Source of the DNA: Alphaproteobacteria bacterium
GTDB lineage: Bacteria > Pseudomonadota > Alphaproteobacteria > Rhodobacterales > Rhodobacteraceae
Length of the DNA stretch: 13,681 bases
Direction of reading: 5' to 3'
Assembly: GCA_030425945.1 (NCBI GenBank)
Contig: JAUHZL010000029.1
Location: 1-13,681, forward strand
The notes beneath the pieces were generated by a model, which was not told the origin of the DNA, did no database searches, and was given only the letters and a program-made list of their open reading frames with translations. Below are positions 1 through 5,470 of the stretch, piece by piece (positions within the stretch are counted from its first letter, which is position 1; every line of letters begins with the position of its first letter). A program made the translations under genes and the position numbers.

Positions 1-1
1 G

Positions 2-184
2 CGCACGGGGCAGGAGACCCGCGTCGACCTCGAGAACCCGGTTCCGGTTCACATCACCTATCGCACGGTCTGGGCACCGGTGCGCGGCAACCTGCAGTAC
101 CGCGACGATGTCTATGGCCGGGATCGGCTGCTCTGGTCCGCGCTCGAGCGGGCAGGGGTGGCGCTGCGCGCGGTTCAAAGCTAA
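2..184 (+). CDS. L,D-transpeptidase family protein, C-terminal end (partial)
   Basis: Only the last 60 residues are in the window, and the gene enters from the left edge in the frame starting at base 2. The visible segment reads PVPVHITYRTVWAP, then LQYRDDVYGRD, then LLWSALERAG, and ends in VQS. This order (a 'HITY.T.W' strand, an 'RDD.YGRD' turn, then a helix) resembles the C-terminal tail of the large YcbB/LdtD-type murein L,D-transpeptidases, which make 3-3 cross-links in periplasmic peptidoglycan. The catalytic Cys/His motif lies upstream, outside the window, so activity cannot be judged. It is followed by a 12-bp hairpin (205-231) that probably ends its transcript before lpxD. The family call is from memory of the tail pattern and is moderate only. 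Confidence 0.6.
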   Translation, partial: RTGQETRVDLENPVPVHITYRTVWAPVRGNLQYRDDVYGRDRLLWSALERAGVALRAVQS

Positions 185-204
185 ACCCCGGTGCAACGGG
201 GAAG

Positions 205-231
205 AACGGCGACCGGTCCCCGGTCGCCGTT
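205..231 (+). terminator. Perfect 12-bp inverted repeat, probable terminator
   Basis: AACGGCGACCGG (205-216), loop TCC, CCGGTCGCCGTT (220-231) is a perfect GC-rich stem 20 bases after the transpeptidase stop. The 3' flank (GTCGTGT) is only mildly T-rich, so termination may be weak or leaky into lpxD. The stem ends 18 bases before the preferred lpxD ATG and covers the space just upstream of a possible GTG start at 235, which makes that GTG less likely to be used. Confidence 0.6.
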
Positions 232-249
232 GTCGTGTCAGGACGTTCC

Positions 250-1341
250 ATGAGCCATACCATCGCCGAGATCGCGGCATCGCTTGACGCCCGCGCCGAG
301 GGCAACACCGCACTCACCATCCGCCGGGCGGCCGAGCCGGGCCGGGCCGGGCCCGACGATCTCGCCCTCGCCATGTCGCCCGCCTATGCCGACGGGCTGG
401 CACAGGGGCGCGCCCGGGCCGCCGTCCTGTGGGAAGGCGCGGACTGGCAGGCGCTCGGGCTGCAGGCGGCGATTTTCGTGGCGCGGCCGCGGCTGGCGAT
501 GGCGGGGCTGACCCGCGCGCTCGACGCCGGGCCGGAGATCGCGCAGGGGCACCACCCGACCGCCGTCATCGACGCGACGGCCAGCATCGGCGCAGGGGCC
601 GCCATCGGTCCCTTCGTTGTGATCGGGCGCGGCGTGCAGATCGGAGACCGGGCTCGGATCTCGGCCCATGCCAGCATCGCCGAGGACGTCGTCGTCGGTG
701 ACGACGCGCTGATCGGGCCGGGGGTCCGGATCGGGGCGCGGGTGCGGCTTGGCGACCGCGTCATCGTCCATGCCAACGCGGTGATCGGGGCCGACGGCTT
801 CTCGTTCGTGACACCCGAGAGGTCGGGGGTCGAGGAGATCCGCGAAACGCTCGGGACCCGCGATACCGTCAAGGCGCAAAGCTGGACCCGGATCCATTCG
901 CTCGGCGCCGTCACCGTCGGCGATGACGTCGAGATCGGCGCCAACTCCGCCATCGACCGCGGCACCGTCGCCGACACCACCATCGGCCGGGGCACCAAGC
1001 TCGATAACCTCGTCCATGTCGGCCACAACGTGCAGGTCGGCGAGGACACGCTGCTCTGCGGGCAGGTCGGCATCGCGGGCAGCGCACGGATCGGCAACCG
1101 GGTCGTCCTCGGCGGCCAGTGCGGGGTCTCGGACAACATCGTGGTCGGAGACGACGTGATCGGAGGCGGCGCGACCAAGATCTTCACCAACGCCCCGGCG
1201 GGCCGGGTCCTGATGGGCAGCCCGGCGATGAAGATGGACAGCCACATCGCGACCTACAAGGCGCTGCGCCGCCTGCCGCGACTTGCCGCACAGGTCGAGG
1301 CCCTGCAAAAAGCGGTTTCAAAGCTGACCGCTTCCGAGTAG
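250..1341 (+). CDS. lpxD: UDP-3-O-(3-hydroxyacyl)glucosamine N-acyltransferase LpxD
   Basis: LpxD transfers a 3-hydroxyacyl chain from ACP to the 2-amino group of UDP-3-O-acylglucosamine, the third step of lipid A synthesis, in the cytoplasm. The 363-residue product has the N-terminal uridine-binding domain (about 1-100) and then a long run of hexapeptide repeats (about 105-320; units such as IGAGAAIG, IGPGVRIG, VVVGDDVIG) that form a left-handed beta helix. The motif LVHVGHN carries His259, matching the catalytic His of the family. The C-terminal helix (about 335-360) is where the family binds acyl-ACP. I chose ATG at 250 over GTG at 235 because AGGA lies about 7 bases before it and 235 abuts a strong hairpin. 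Length is normal. The next gene is an ACP, 30 bases downstream. In many bacteria lpxD sits with bamA, fabZ and lpxA instead, so this location is notable. A second lpxD elsewhere in the genome cannot be excluded. Confidence 0.93.
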   Translation: MSHTIAEIAASLDARAEGNTALTIRRAAEPGRAGPDDLALAMSPAYADGLAQGRARAAVLWEGADWQALGLQAAIFVARPRLAMAGLTRALDAGPEIAQGHHPTAVIDATASIGAGAAIGPFVVIGRGVQIGDRARISAHASIAEDVVVGDDALIGPGVRIGARVRLGDRVIVHANAVIGADGFSFVTPERSGVEEIRETLGTRDTVKAQSWTRIHSLGAVTVGDDVEIGANSAIDRGTVADTTIGRGTKLDNLVHVGHNVQVGEDTLLCGQVGIAGSARIGNRVVLGGQCGVSDNIVVGDDVIGGGATKIFTNAPAGRVLMGSPAMKMDSHIATYKALRRLPRLAAQVEALQKAVSKLTASE

Positions 1342-1371
1342 AGACCGCAGCAACACTGGCAGGGGGTCCTC

Positions 1372-1641
1372 ATGTCGTCAGAAGTTCAGGACAAGGTCAT
1401 TGAGATCATTGCCGAACAGGCGGTGCTGGAGGTGTCGGACGTCAAGCTCGACGCCACGCTGGAGGACCTCGGAATCGACAGCATGGGACTGGTCGAGTCG
1501 ATCTTCGCCATCGAGGAAGCCTTCGACATCCAGGTTCCGTTCAACGCCAACGAACCCGAGAAATCCGAGTTCGACATCTCCAGCGTCGGCGCCATCGTGA
1601 CCGCGATCGAGGCGCTGGTGGCCGAGCAGAAGGGCACCTGA
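1372..1641 (+). CDS. Acyl carrier protein
   Basis: This is a small acidic four-helix carrier of 89 residues. The DSMGLVE motif contains Ser37, the expected attachment site of 4'-phosphopantetheine, preceded by LEDLGI as in ordinary ACPs. The following helix (IFAIEEAFDI) is also typical. Residues 57-70 form a longer, charged loop (PFNANEPEKSEFDIS) than in the housekeeping AcpP, which points to a specialised ACP. An AGGGGG Shine-Dalgarno sequence sits about 5 bases before the ATG. It lies between lpxD and a beta-ketoacyl-ACP synthase that starts 4 bases after its stop, so the three genes look like one operon. The likely role, inferred from context, is to carry acyl chains elongated by the neighbouring synthase, possibly for LpxD. 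The rhizobial lipid A carrier AcpXL is a functional parallel, but I cannot show orthology. Confidence 0.9.
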   Translation: MSSEVQDKVIEIIAEQAVLEVSDVKLDATLEDLGIDSMGLVESIFAIEEAFDIQVPFNANEPEKSEFDISSVGAIVTAIEALVAEQKGT

Positions 1642-1645
1642 CGCC

Positions 1646-2854
1646 ATGCACCGCGTCGTCATTACGGGCATGGGCACGATCAATGCCCTTGGCACCGACG
1701 TTCCGACGACGCTGGAGGCCTTCCGCGAAGGGCGCTGCGGCATCGGACCCCTCGAGTTCCGCGACGTGGAGCGCCTGTCGATCCGGATCGGCGGGCAGGT
1801 GCGGGACTACGACCCCGAGGCCAGCTTCAACCGGCAGCAGATCGCGCTCTACGACCGGTTCACCCAGTTCACCCTGCTCGCCGCGCAGGAGGCCGTGGGC
1901 CAGTCCGGGCTGAGCTTCGCCGGCGAGCTGGCGGCGCGCTCGGGCGTCGTGCTCGGCACGGCCGGCGGCGGCGTGACGACCTGGGACGAGAATTACCGGA
2001 CCGTCTACGAGGAAGGGAAGAACCGCGTTCACCCCTTCGTGGTGCCGAAACTGATGAACAACGCGGCCGCCAGCCACGTCTCGATGACGCATAACCTGAA
2101 GGGGCCGTCCTTCACGGTGGCGACGGCCTGCGCCAGCTCGAACCACGCGATGGGGCAGGCGTTCCAACTGATCCGGTCGGGCATGTGTACCGTCATGCTG
2201 ACCGGCGGGTCGGAATCCATGCTGTGCTTCGGCGGCGTGAAGGCCTGGGAAGGCCTGCGCGTGATGTCGAAGGACGCCTGCCGCCCGTTCTCGGCGAACC
2301 GCAACGGCATGGTGCAGGGCGAAGGCGCGGGCGTCTTCGTCTTCGAGGAGATGGAGCACGCGAAGAAGCGCGGCGCGACGATCCTCGCCGAGGTGATCGG
2401 GTTCGCCATGACCTCGGACGCGGCTGACATCGTGATGCCCAGCCAGCAGGGCGCGGCGCGGGCGATCCGGGGCGCGATGCAGGACGCGAAGGTGAACCCC
2501 GAGCAGATCGGCTACATCAACGCGCACGGCACCGGGACGGCGGCCAACGACAAGACCGAATGCGCCGCAGTGGCCGATGCCCTTGGCCATCACGCGGATG
2601 CGGTGATGATCTCGTCGACCAAGTCGATGCATGGTCACCTGATCGGCGGCACCGGCGCGGTCGAGCTTCTGGCCTGCATCCTCGCGCTGCGGGACGGCAT
2701 CATCGCGCCGACCATCGGCTACGAGGAACCGGATCCCGAATGCGCCCTCGATGTCGTGCCGAACGTGGCGCGCGAGGCAAAGGTGGACGTGGTCCTCTCG
2801 AACGCCTTCGCCTTCGGCGGCCTCAACGCGGTGCTGGCGCTCCGCAAGGTGTGA
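1646..2854 (+). CDS. Beta-ketoacyl-ACP synthase, FabF (KAS II)-like
   Basis: This is a 402-residue condensing enzyme of thiolase fold that extends an acyl chain with malonyl-ACP in the cytoplasm. The Cys-His-His triad is clear: Cys162 in TACASS, His294 in NAHGTGT and His331 in STKSMHGHL, with Lys326 in the same motif. Phe390 in NAFAFGGLN matches the gatekeeper Phe of FabF. That loop differs from the usual FabF form (roughly NSFGFGGTN), with Ala in place of Gly before the Phe and Leu in place of Thr after GG, so substrate handling may differ. Length is typical of KAS I/II. It starts 4 bases after the ACP stop; the Shine-Dalgarno (AAGGGC) is modest, so coupling to the ACP is likely. Pairing with a private ACP and lpxD suggests a specialised elongation step rather than the main fatty acid cycle. 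That is inference. Confidence 0.9.
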   Translation: MHRVVITGMGTINALGTDVPTTLEAFREGRCGIGPLEFRDVERLSIRIGGQVRDYDPEASFNRQQIALYDRFTQFTLLAAQEAVGQSGLSFAGELAARSGVVLGTAGGGVTTWDENYRTVYEEGKNRVHPFVVPKLMNNAAASHVSMTHNLKGPSFTVATACASSNHAMGQAFQLIRSGMCTVMLTGGSESMLCFGGVKAWEGLRVMSKDACRPFSANRNGMVQGEGAGVFVFEEMEHAKKRGATILAEVIGFAMTSDAADIVMPSQQGAARAIRGAMQDAKVNPEQIGYINAHGTGTAANDKTECAAVADALGHHADAVMISSTKSMHGHLIGGTGAVELLACILALRDGIIAPTIGYEEPDPECALDVVPNVAREAKVDVVLSNAFAFGGLNAVLALRKV

Positions 2855-2879
2855 CCCGGCGCCGCGCGCGCACCGGGTC
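2853..2879. terminator. Inverted repeat at the end of the synthase gene, possible bidirectional terminator
   Basis: GACCCGG (2853-2859) pairs with CCGGGTC (2873-2879) around a GC-rich 13-base loop. The left arm includes the last two bases of the synthase TGA. It sits in the 39-base gap between two convergent genes. There is no T-run on either side, so it would be a weak or factor-assisted terminator. Confidence 0.4.
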
Positions 2880-2893
2880 GTTGTCACGTCGGA

Positions 2894-3505
2894 TCAGTTG
2901 CCCTCGGCGGCGGCCACGGCGGCCATGCGCTCGGCCAGCCAGTCGAACCCGGCGGTGAAGCCCTTCAGCGACACGACCAGGTCCACGGCCTGACCCGGCA
3001 GGTCGATCGAGTAGATCGTGACATGGCCTTCGCCGCCCGCCTTCATCGCGGCGACCAGTTCCTCCGTCAGCCCCATGCGGGCATAGCAGCCCTTCTGGTC
3101 GCAGAAGTTGAACGGATAGCGCAGCTTGTCGTCGTCATCGACGCCGAAGAGCAGGTTCTCGGTTAGCAGGGTGCCGAGGGGCGTGATGACGGTGGCGCCG
3201 CCCGGCAGGGCGTTGCCCGGCGGCAGGGCGAGCACGGTGAACTCGGCGACCCGGTTGCCCTGGTCGTCCTGCAGCAGCTGGTAGAGCTGGCAGGGTTCGA
3301 GCACGCCCTCTTCCTGCTTCACGCAGCGCAGTTCCCAGTCGGTGAAGGTTTCGGCGACATAGGTCTGGCCGAGGCGCGGCTCGACCGGCTCGCCGACCGG
3401 CAGATCGCCCGCCGCCTGATCCTGGGCGGCCAGCGGCGCGGCGGCCATCAGGCCAAGCCCGAGCGCGGCGGCGGTCAGGGTCTGAGACAATCGGTTCGTA
3501 GGCAT
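2894..3505 (-). CDS. Invasion-associated locus B (IalB) family exported protein
   Basis: This is a 203-residue secreted protein. Residues 1-27 are a signal peptide (TAAALGLGLMAAAPLAAQ, cleavage probably after LAA). The mature part has the IalB family pattern: WELRC near the start of the domain (Trp57, Cys61), a second Cys at 72 (EPCQLYQLL), a beta-rich middle, and a paired FCDQKGC (Cys135, Cys140). Four cysteines fit two periplasmic disulfides. The family is named after a Bartonella protein needed for red-cell invasion, but it is widespread in free-living alphaproteobacteria and its biochemical role is unknown, so no virulence role should be read from the name. I chose ATG at 3505 over an upstream ATG at 3544 because a strong GAGGGGGA ribosome site precedes it and the signal peptide then starts correctly. 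A terminator at 3597-3627 lies in its leader region. Confidence 0.85.
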   Translation of the reverse strand: MPTNRLSQTLTAAALGLGLMAAAPLAAQDQAAGDLPVGEPVEPRLGQTYVAETFTDWELRCVKQEEGVLEPCQLYQLLQDDQGNRVAEFTVLALPPGNALPGGATVITPLGTLLTENLLFGVDDDDKLRYPFNFCDQKGCYARMGLTEELVAAMKAGGEGHVTIYSIDLPGQAVDLVVSLKGFTAGFDWLAERMAAVAAAEGN

Positions 3506-3596
3506 GGAATCCCCCTCAAGCGCTGTTTGGCAGCGGGGTAGCATGGCGTCGGTCGGTTGTCAGGGTGTTTCGTGGAACGCGAAAGGCGGTATCCGG

Positions 3597-3627
3597 AAAA
3601 GAAAAAGGACCTCGGAGAGGCCCTTTT
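3597..3627 (-). terminator. Strong intrinsic terminator on the minus strand, inside the ialB-like leader
   Basis: Read on the minus strand, AAAAGGGCCTC (3627-3617), loop TCC, GAGGTCCTTTT (3613-3603) forms an 11-bp stem with one G-U wobble, followed by a T-rich tail (TTTTTCTTTT, 3606-3597). On the plus strand the wobble becomes an A-C mismatch, so the element works best on the minus strand. It lies about 92 bases upstream of the ialB-like ATG with no annotated minus-strand gene between it and the DUF853 gene. It must end either a small RNA or an attenuated ialB leader. Confidence 0.7.
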
Positions 3628-3672
3628 CCCTAGTCTTGTGTTCTCCCTGTCGGACTGGCCGACTTCGTTATG
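3597..3672 (-). ncRNA. Candidate small RNA or attenuated leader of the ialB-like gene
   Basis: If the promoter at 3679-3707 is real, transcription would begin near 3672 and stop at the terminator ending at 3597, giving an RNA of about 75 nt. It would contain a short stem-loop (GTCGG, loop CCAGT, CCGAC) in its 5' half, then an unpaired purine-rich stretch (ACAGGGAGAACAC), then the terminator hairpin. There is no start codon after the GGGAG. I do not recognise it as a known family. Read-through would make it the leader of the ialB-like gene instead. No expression evidence is available. Confidence 0.35.
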
Positions 3673-3678
3673 AGCCGG

Positions 3679-3707
3679 ACGCTACGGCCTTCCACAGGAA
3701 CGGTCAA
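3679..3707 (-). promoter_or_regulatory. Possible sigma-70-type promoter for the ialB-like leader / small RNA
   Basis: On the minus strand TTGACC (3707-3702) is followed after 17 bases by TAGCGT (3684-3679). The -35 is good and the spacing ideal, but the -10 is poor, as is common in GC-rich alphaproteobacteria. The stretch just upstream (3708-3740) is rich in A/T runs, in keeping with a promoter. Its position upstream of the terminator at 3597-3627 makes sense for a short RNA. Confidence 0.4.
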
Positions 3708-3761
3708 CAGGGAAAACCCGCCAAAACCTCAAGTTTCTGCGGGGTCGCCCGTCGCGGAGGG

Positions 3762-3789
3762 AACAAAGGCCGCACCCGAAGGTGCGGCC
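3762..3789 (-). terminator. UUCG-loop intrinsic terminator on the minus strand
   Basis: On the minus strand GGCCGCACC (3789-3781), loop TTCG, GGTGCGGCC (3776-3768) is a perfect 9-bp stem closed by the very stable C(UUCG)G tetraloop and followed by TTTGTT. The plus-strand flank has no T-run. No minus-strand gene is known upstream of it before the DUF853 start region, so the RNA it would end must be short (under about 120 nt from 3906) or antisense to the start of the DUF853 gene. Confidence 0.65.
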
Positions 3790-3906
3790 AGTCAGACAGG
3801 GAGGAAATGACGCGCCGCACAACCGTGACACGCGCTGAACCGAGACTGGCACAGACGGGTTAACAAGGTATTGTCGGCACCAATCGGAACGCAGAAGGGG
3901 CAGGCG

Positions 3907-5457
3907 ATGCATCTGACCGACCGGATTTTCGTTGGCGGCGGTGGCGACGGGTATGGCGAGCCGCAGTACCTCACGCTGGGCTATGCCAACCGTCACGGGC
4001 TGATCGCCGGGGCCACCGGCACCGGCAAGACGGTCACGCTGCAGATCCTCGCCGAGGGGTTCTCGGACATGGGCGTGCCGGTCTTCCTGTCGGACGTGAA
4101 GGGCGACCTCGCGGGTCTCTCGCGCGCCGGGGATGCCGGGCACAAGCTGCACGAGCCGTTCCTGAAGCGCGCCGCCACCATCGGGATCCCCGAGACCTAT
4201 GCCTACCGGCGCTATCCGGTCGTCTTCTGGGACATCTTCGGCGAGCAGGGCCATCCGATCCGGACCACCGTCGCGGAAATGGGGCCGCTGCTGCTCTCGC
4301 GCCTGCTGGAACTGACCGAGGCGCAGGAGGGGGTGCTCAACATCGCCTTCCGCGTCGCCGACGAGCAGGGCCTTGCACTCTATGACCTGAAGGACCTGCA
4401 GTCGCTGCTGGTCTGGCTGGGCGAGAACCGCGCCGAGATCGGCCTGCGCTACGGCAACATCTCGCCCGCCTCGGTCGGCGCGATCCAGCGGCGCCTGCTG
4501 GTGCTCGAGAACCAGGGCGGCGTGCAGCTCTTCGGGGAACCGGCCCTCGATCTGGCGGACCTGATGCGGACGGATGCCGACGGGCGCGGCCATGTCTCGA
4601 TCCTCGCGGCCGACCGGCTGATGGGGTCGCCCCGGCTCTATGCCACGTTCCTACTGTGGCTGCTGTCCGAGCTGTTCGAGACGCTGCCCGAGGTCGGCGA
4701 CCCCGAGAAGCCGAAGCTCGTCTTCTTCTTCGACGAGGCGCACCTGCTGTTCGAGGACGCGCCCAAGGCGCTGGTCGACAAGGTGGAACAGGTCGCGCGC
4801 CTGATCCGCTCGAAGGGCGTCGGCGTCTACTTCATCACCCAGAACCCCGATGACGTGCCCGAGTATATCCTCGGCCAGCTCGGCAACCGGGTGCAGCACG
4901 CGCTCCGGGCCTATACGGCGCGGGACCGCAAGGCGCTGCGGCTCGCGGCACAGACCTACCGCGACAACCCGCGCTTCTCGATCGAGGAGGCGATCCGCGA
5001 GGTCGGCACCGGTGAGGCCGTGACCTCGTTCCTCGCCGACAAGGGCGCGCCGGGCATTGCGGAGCGCACCCTGATCCGGCCGCCGCAAAGCCAGCTCGGA
5101 CCGGTCACGCCGATGCAGCGGGCCGAAACGCTGGCGGCCTCGCCGGTGCGCGGCAAGTACGACACCCGCCTTGACCGCGAGAGCGCGCACGAGATCCTCG
5201 CCCGGCGTGCCGCCGAGGCCGCCGCCGCCGCCGAGGCCGCCGAGGCCGAGGAAGAGCACGCGCCCCCCGCCGAGCGCGAGTACCGGGCCGGTCGGCGCTA
5301 TACCGGGACCCGCGTCACGCGCTCGACCTCGCGCCGGAAGGCCGCCGAGCCCGACTTCGGCGAGGCGATGGGCAAGATGGTGATGAAGGAACTGACCGGC
5401 ACGACCGGGCGCCGCATCGTGCGCGGCATCCTCGGCGGGCTGTTCAAAGGGGTCTGA
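3907..5457 (+). CDS. DUF853 / YjgR-type HerA-like P-loop ATPase
   Basis: This is a 516-residue cytoplasmic ATPase of the HerA/FtsK superfamily whose cellular role is not established. The N-terminal part carries the Walker A motif GATGTGKT (35-42) in the context ANRHGLIAGATG, characteristic of the E. coli YjgR family, then PVFLSDVKGDLAG (58-70). Walker B with its catalytic Glu is LVFFFDEAHLLF (271-282), and a sensor-like FITQNPDDVP follows (309-318). Residues 430-480 are an Ala/Glu-rich, then Arg-rich linker, probably disordered. The C-terminus (about 484-516) is a conserved-looking tail ending GLFKGV. I chose ATG at 3907 over the TTG at 3871 because the homologous region begins there and AGAAGGGGCAGG precedes it. 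It converges on the CorB-like gene with a 6-base gap. Function in DNA pumping is only inferred from the superfamily. Confidence 0.9.
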   Translation: MHLTDRIFVGGGGDGYGEPQYLTLGYANRHGLIAGATGTGKTVTLQILAEGFSDMGVPVFLSDVKGDLAGLSRAGDAGHKLHEPFLKRAATIGIPETYAYRRYPVVFWDIFGEQGHPIRTTVAEMGPLLLSRLLELTEAQEGVLNIAFRVADEQGLALYDLKDLQSLLVWLGENRAEIGLRYGNISPASVGAIQRRLLVLENQGGVQLFGEPALDLADLMRTDADGRGHVSILAADRLMGSPRLYATFLLWLLSELFETLPEVGDPEKPKLVFFFDEAHLLFEDAPKALVDKVEQVARLIRSKGVGVYFITQNPDDVPEYILGQLGNRVQHALRAYTARDRKALRLAAQTYRDNPRFSIEEAIREVGTGEAVTSFLADKGAPGIAERTLIRPPQSQLGPVTPMQRAETLAASPVRGKYDTRLDRESAHEILARRAAEAAAAAEAAEAEEEHAPPAEREYRAGRRYTGTRVTRSTSRRKAAEPDFGEAMGKMVMKELTGTTGRRIVRGILGGLFKGV

Positions 5458-5470
5458 GCCGCGTCAGACC
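5451..5470. terminator. Hairpin spanning both stop codons of a convergent pair
   Basis: GGTCTGA (5451-5457), loop GCCGCG, TCAGACC (5464-5470) is a perfect 7-bp inverted repeat. The left arm contains the TGA of the DUF853 gene and the right arm contains the TGA of the CorB-like gene, so the two stop codons pair with each other. There is no T-run on either side. It could serve as a compact bidirectional terminator or 3'-end stabiliser. Confidence 0.45.

Larger units (their letters stand above)
3643..3803. repeat. 18-bp imperfect inverted repeat flanking 125 bases
   Basis: CTCCCTGTCGGACTGGCC at 3643-3660 is the reverse complement of GGCCAGTCAGACAGGGAG at 3786-3803 except at one position (17 of 18). 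The arms are 125 bases apart. Each arm, read outward, shows the motif GGCCAGTC.GACAGGGAG, so transcripts leaving the region in either direction would carry the same purine-rich, ribosome-site-like sequence. Outside the arms I see no target-site duplication that would mark a small transposon. Confidence 0.7.
3506..3906. other. 400-base intergenic region with RNA-like structure, no convincing protein gene
   Basis: This gap separates the divergent ialB-like and DUF853 genes. It is visibly less GC-rich than the genes around it, especially 3700-3740. It holds two minus-strand intrinsic terminators (3597-3627 and 3762-3789), a possible minus-strand promoter (3679-3707) and an 18-bp inverted repeat (3643-3660 with 3786-3803). 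A plus-strand open frame crosses 3504-3863, but its protein has the arginine-rich, low-complexity look of a shadow frame and no ribosome site at its start. The likeliest content is one or two small RNAs, or a structured leader of the ialB-like gene. Confidence 0.6.

Noticed and set aside
1541..2887. 448-codon minus-strand frame opposite the beta-ketoacyl synthase gene
   Set aside because: It is antisense to a gene with an intact catalytic triad and has shadow-frame composition and no recognisable motifs.
2894..3505. Virulence or invasion factor
   Set aside because: The IalB family name comes from Bartonella; the family is common in free-living marine and soil alphaproteobacteria and nothing around it suggests pathogenesis.
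3649..3700. tRNA-Met-like CTCATAA anticodon-loop sequence on the minus strand
   Set aside because: The bases on either side do not form a 5-bp anticodon stem, and there is no GGTTCRA-type T arm or acceptor stem, so it is not a tRNA.
3807..3863. 18-codon plus-strand frame after AGGGAGGAA
   Set aside because: The ribosome site is only 2 bases from the ATG, the product (MTRRTTVTRAEPRLAQTG) has no recognisable property, and the stretch may instead be part of a minus-strand RNA.
3504..3863. 119-codon plus-strand open frame in the intergenic region
   Set aside because: No ribosome site at its start, basic low-complexity composition, and it runs through two terminators and an inverted repeat.
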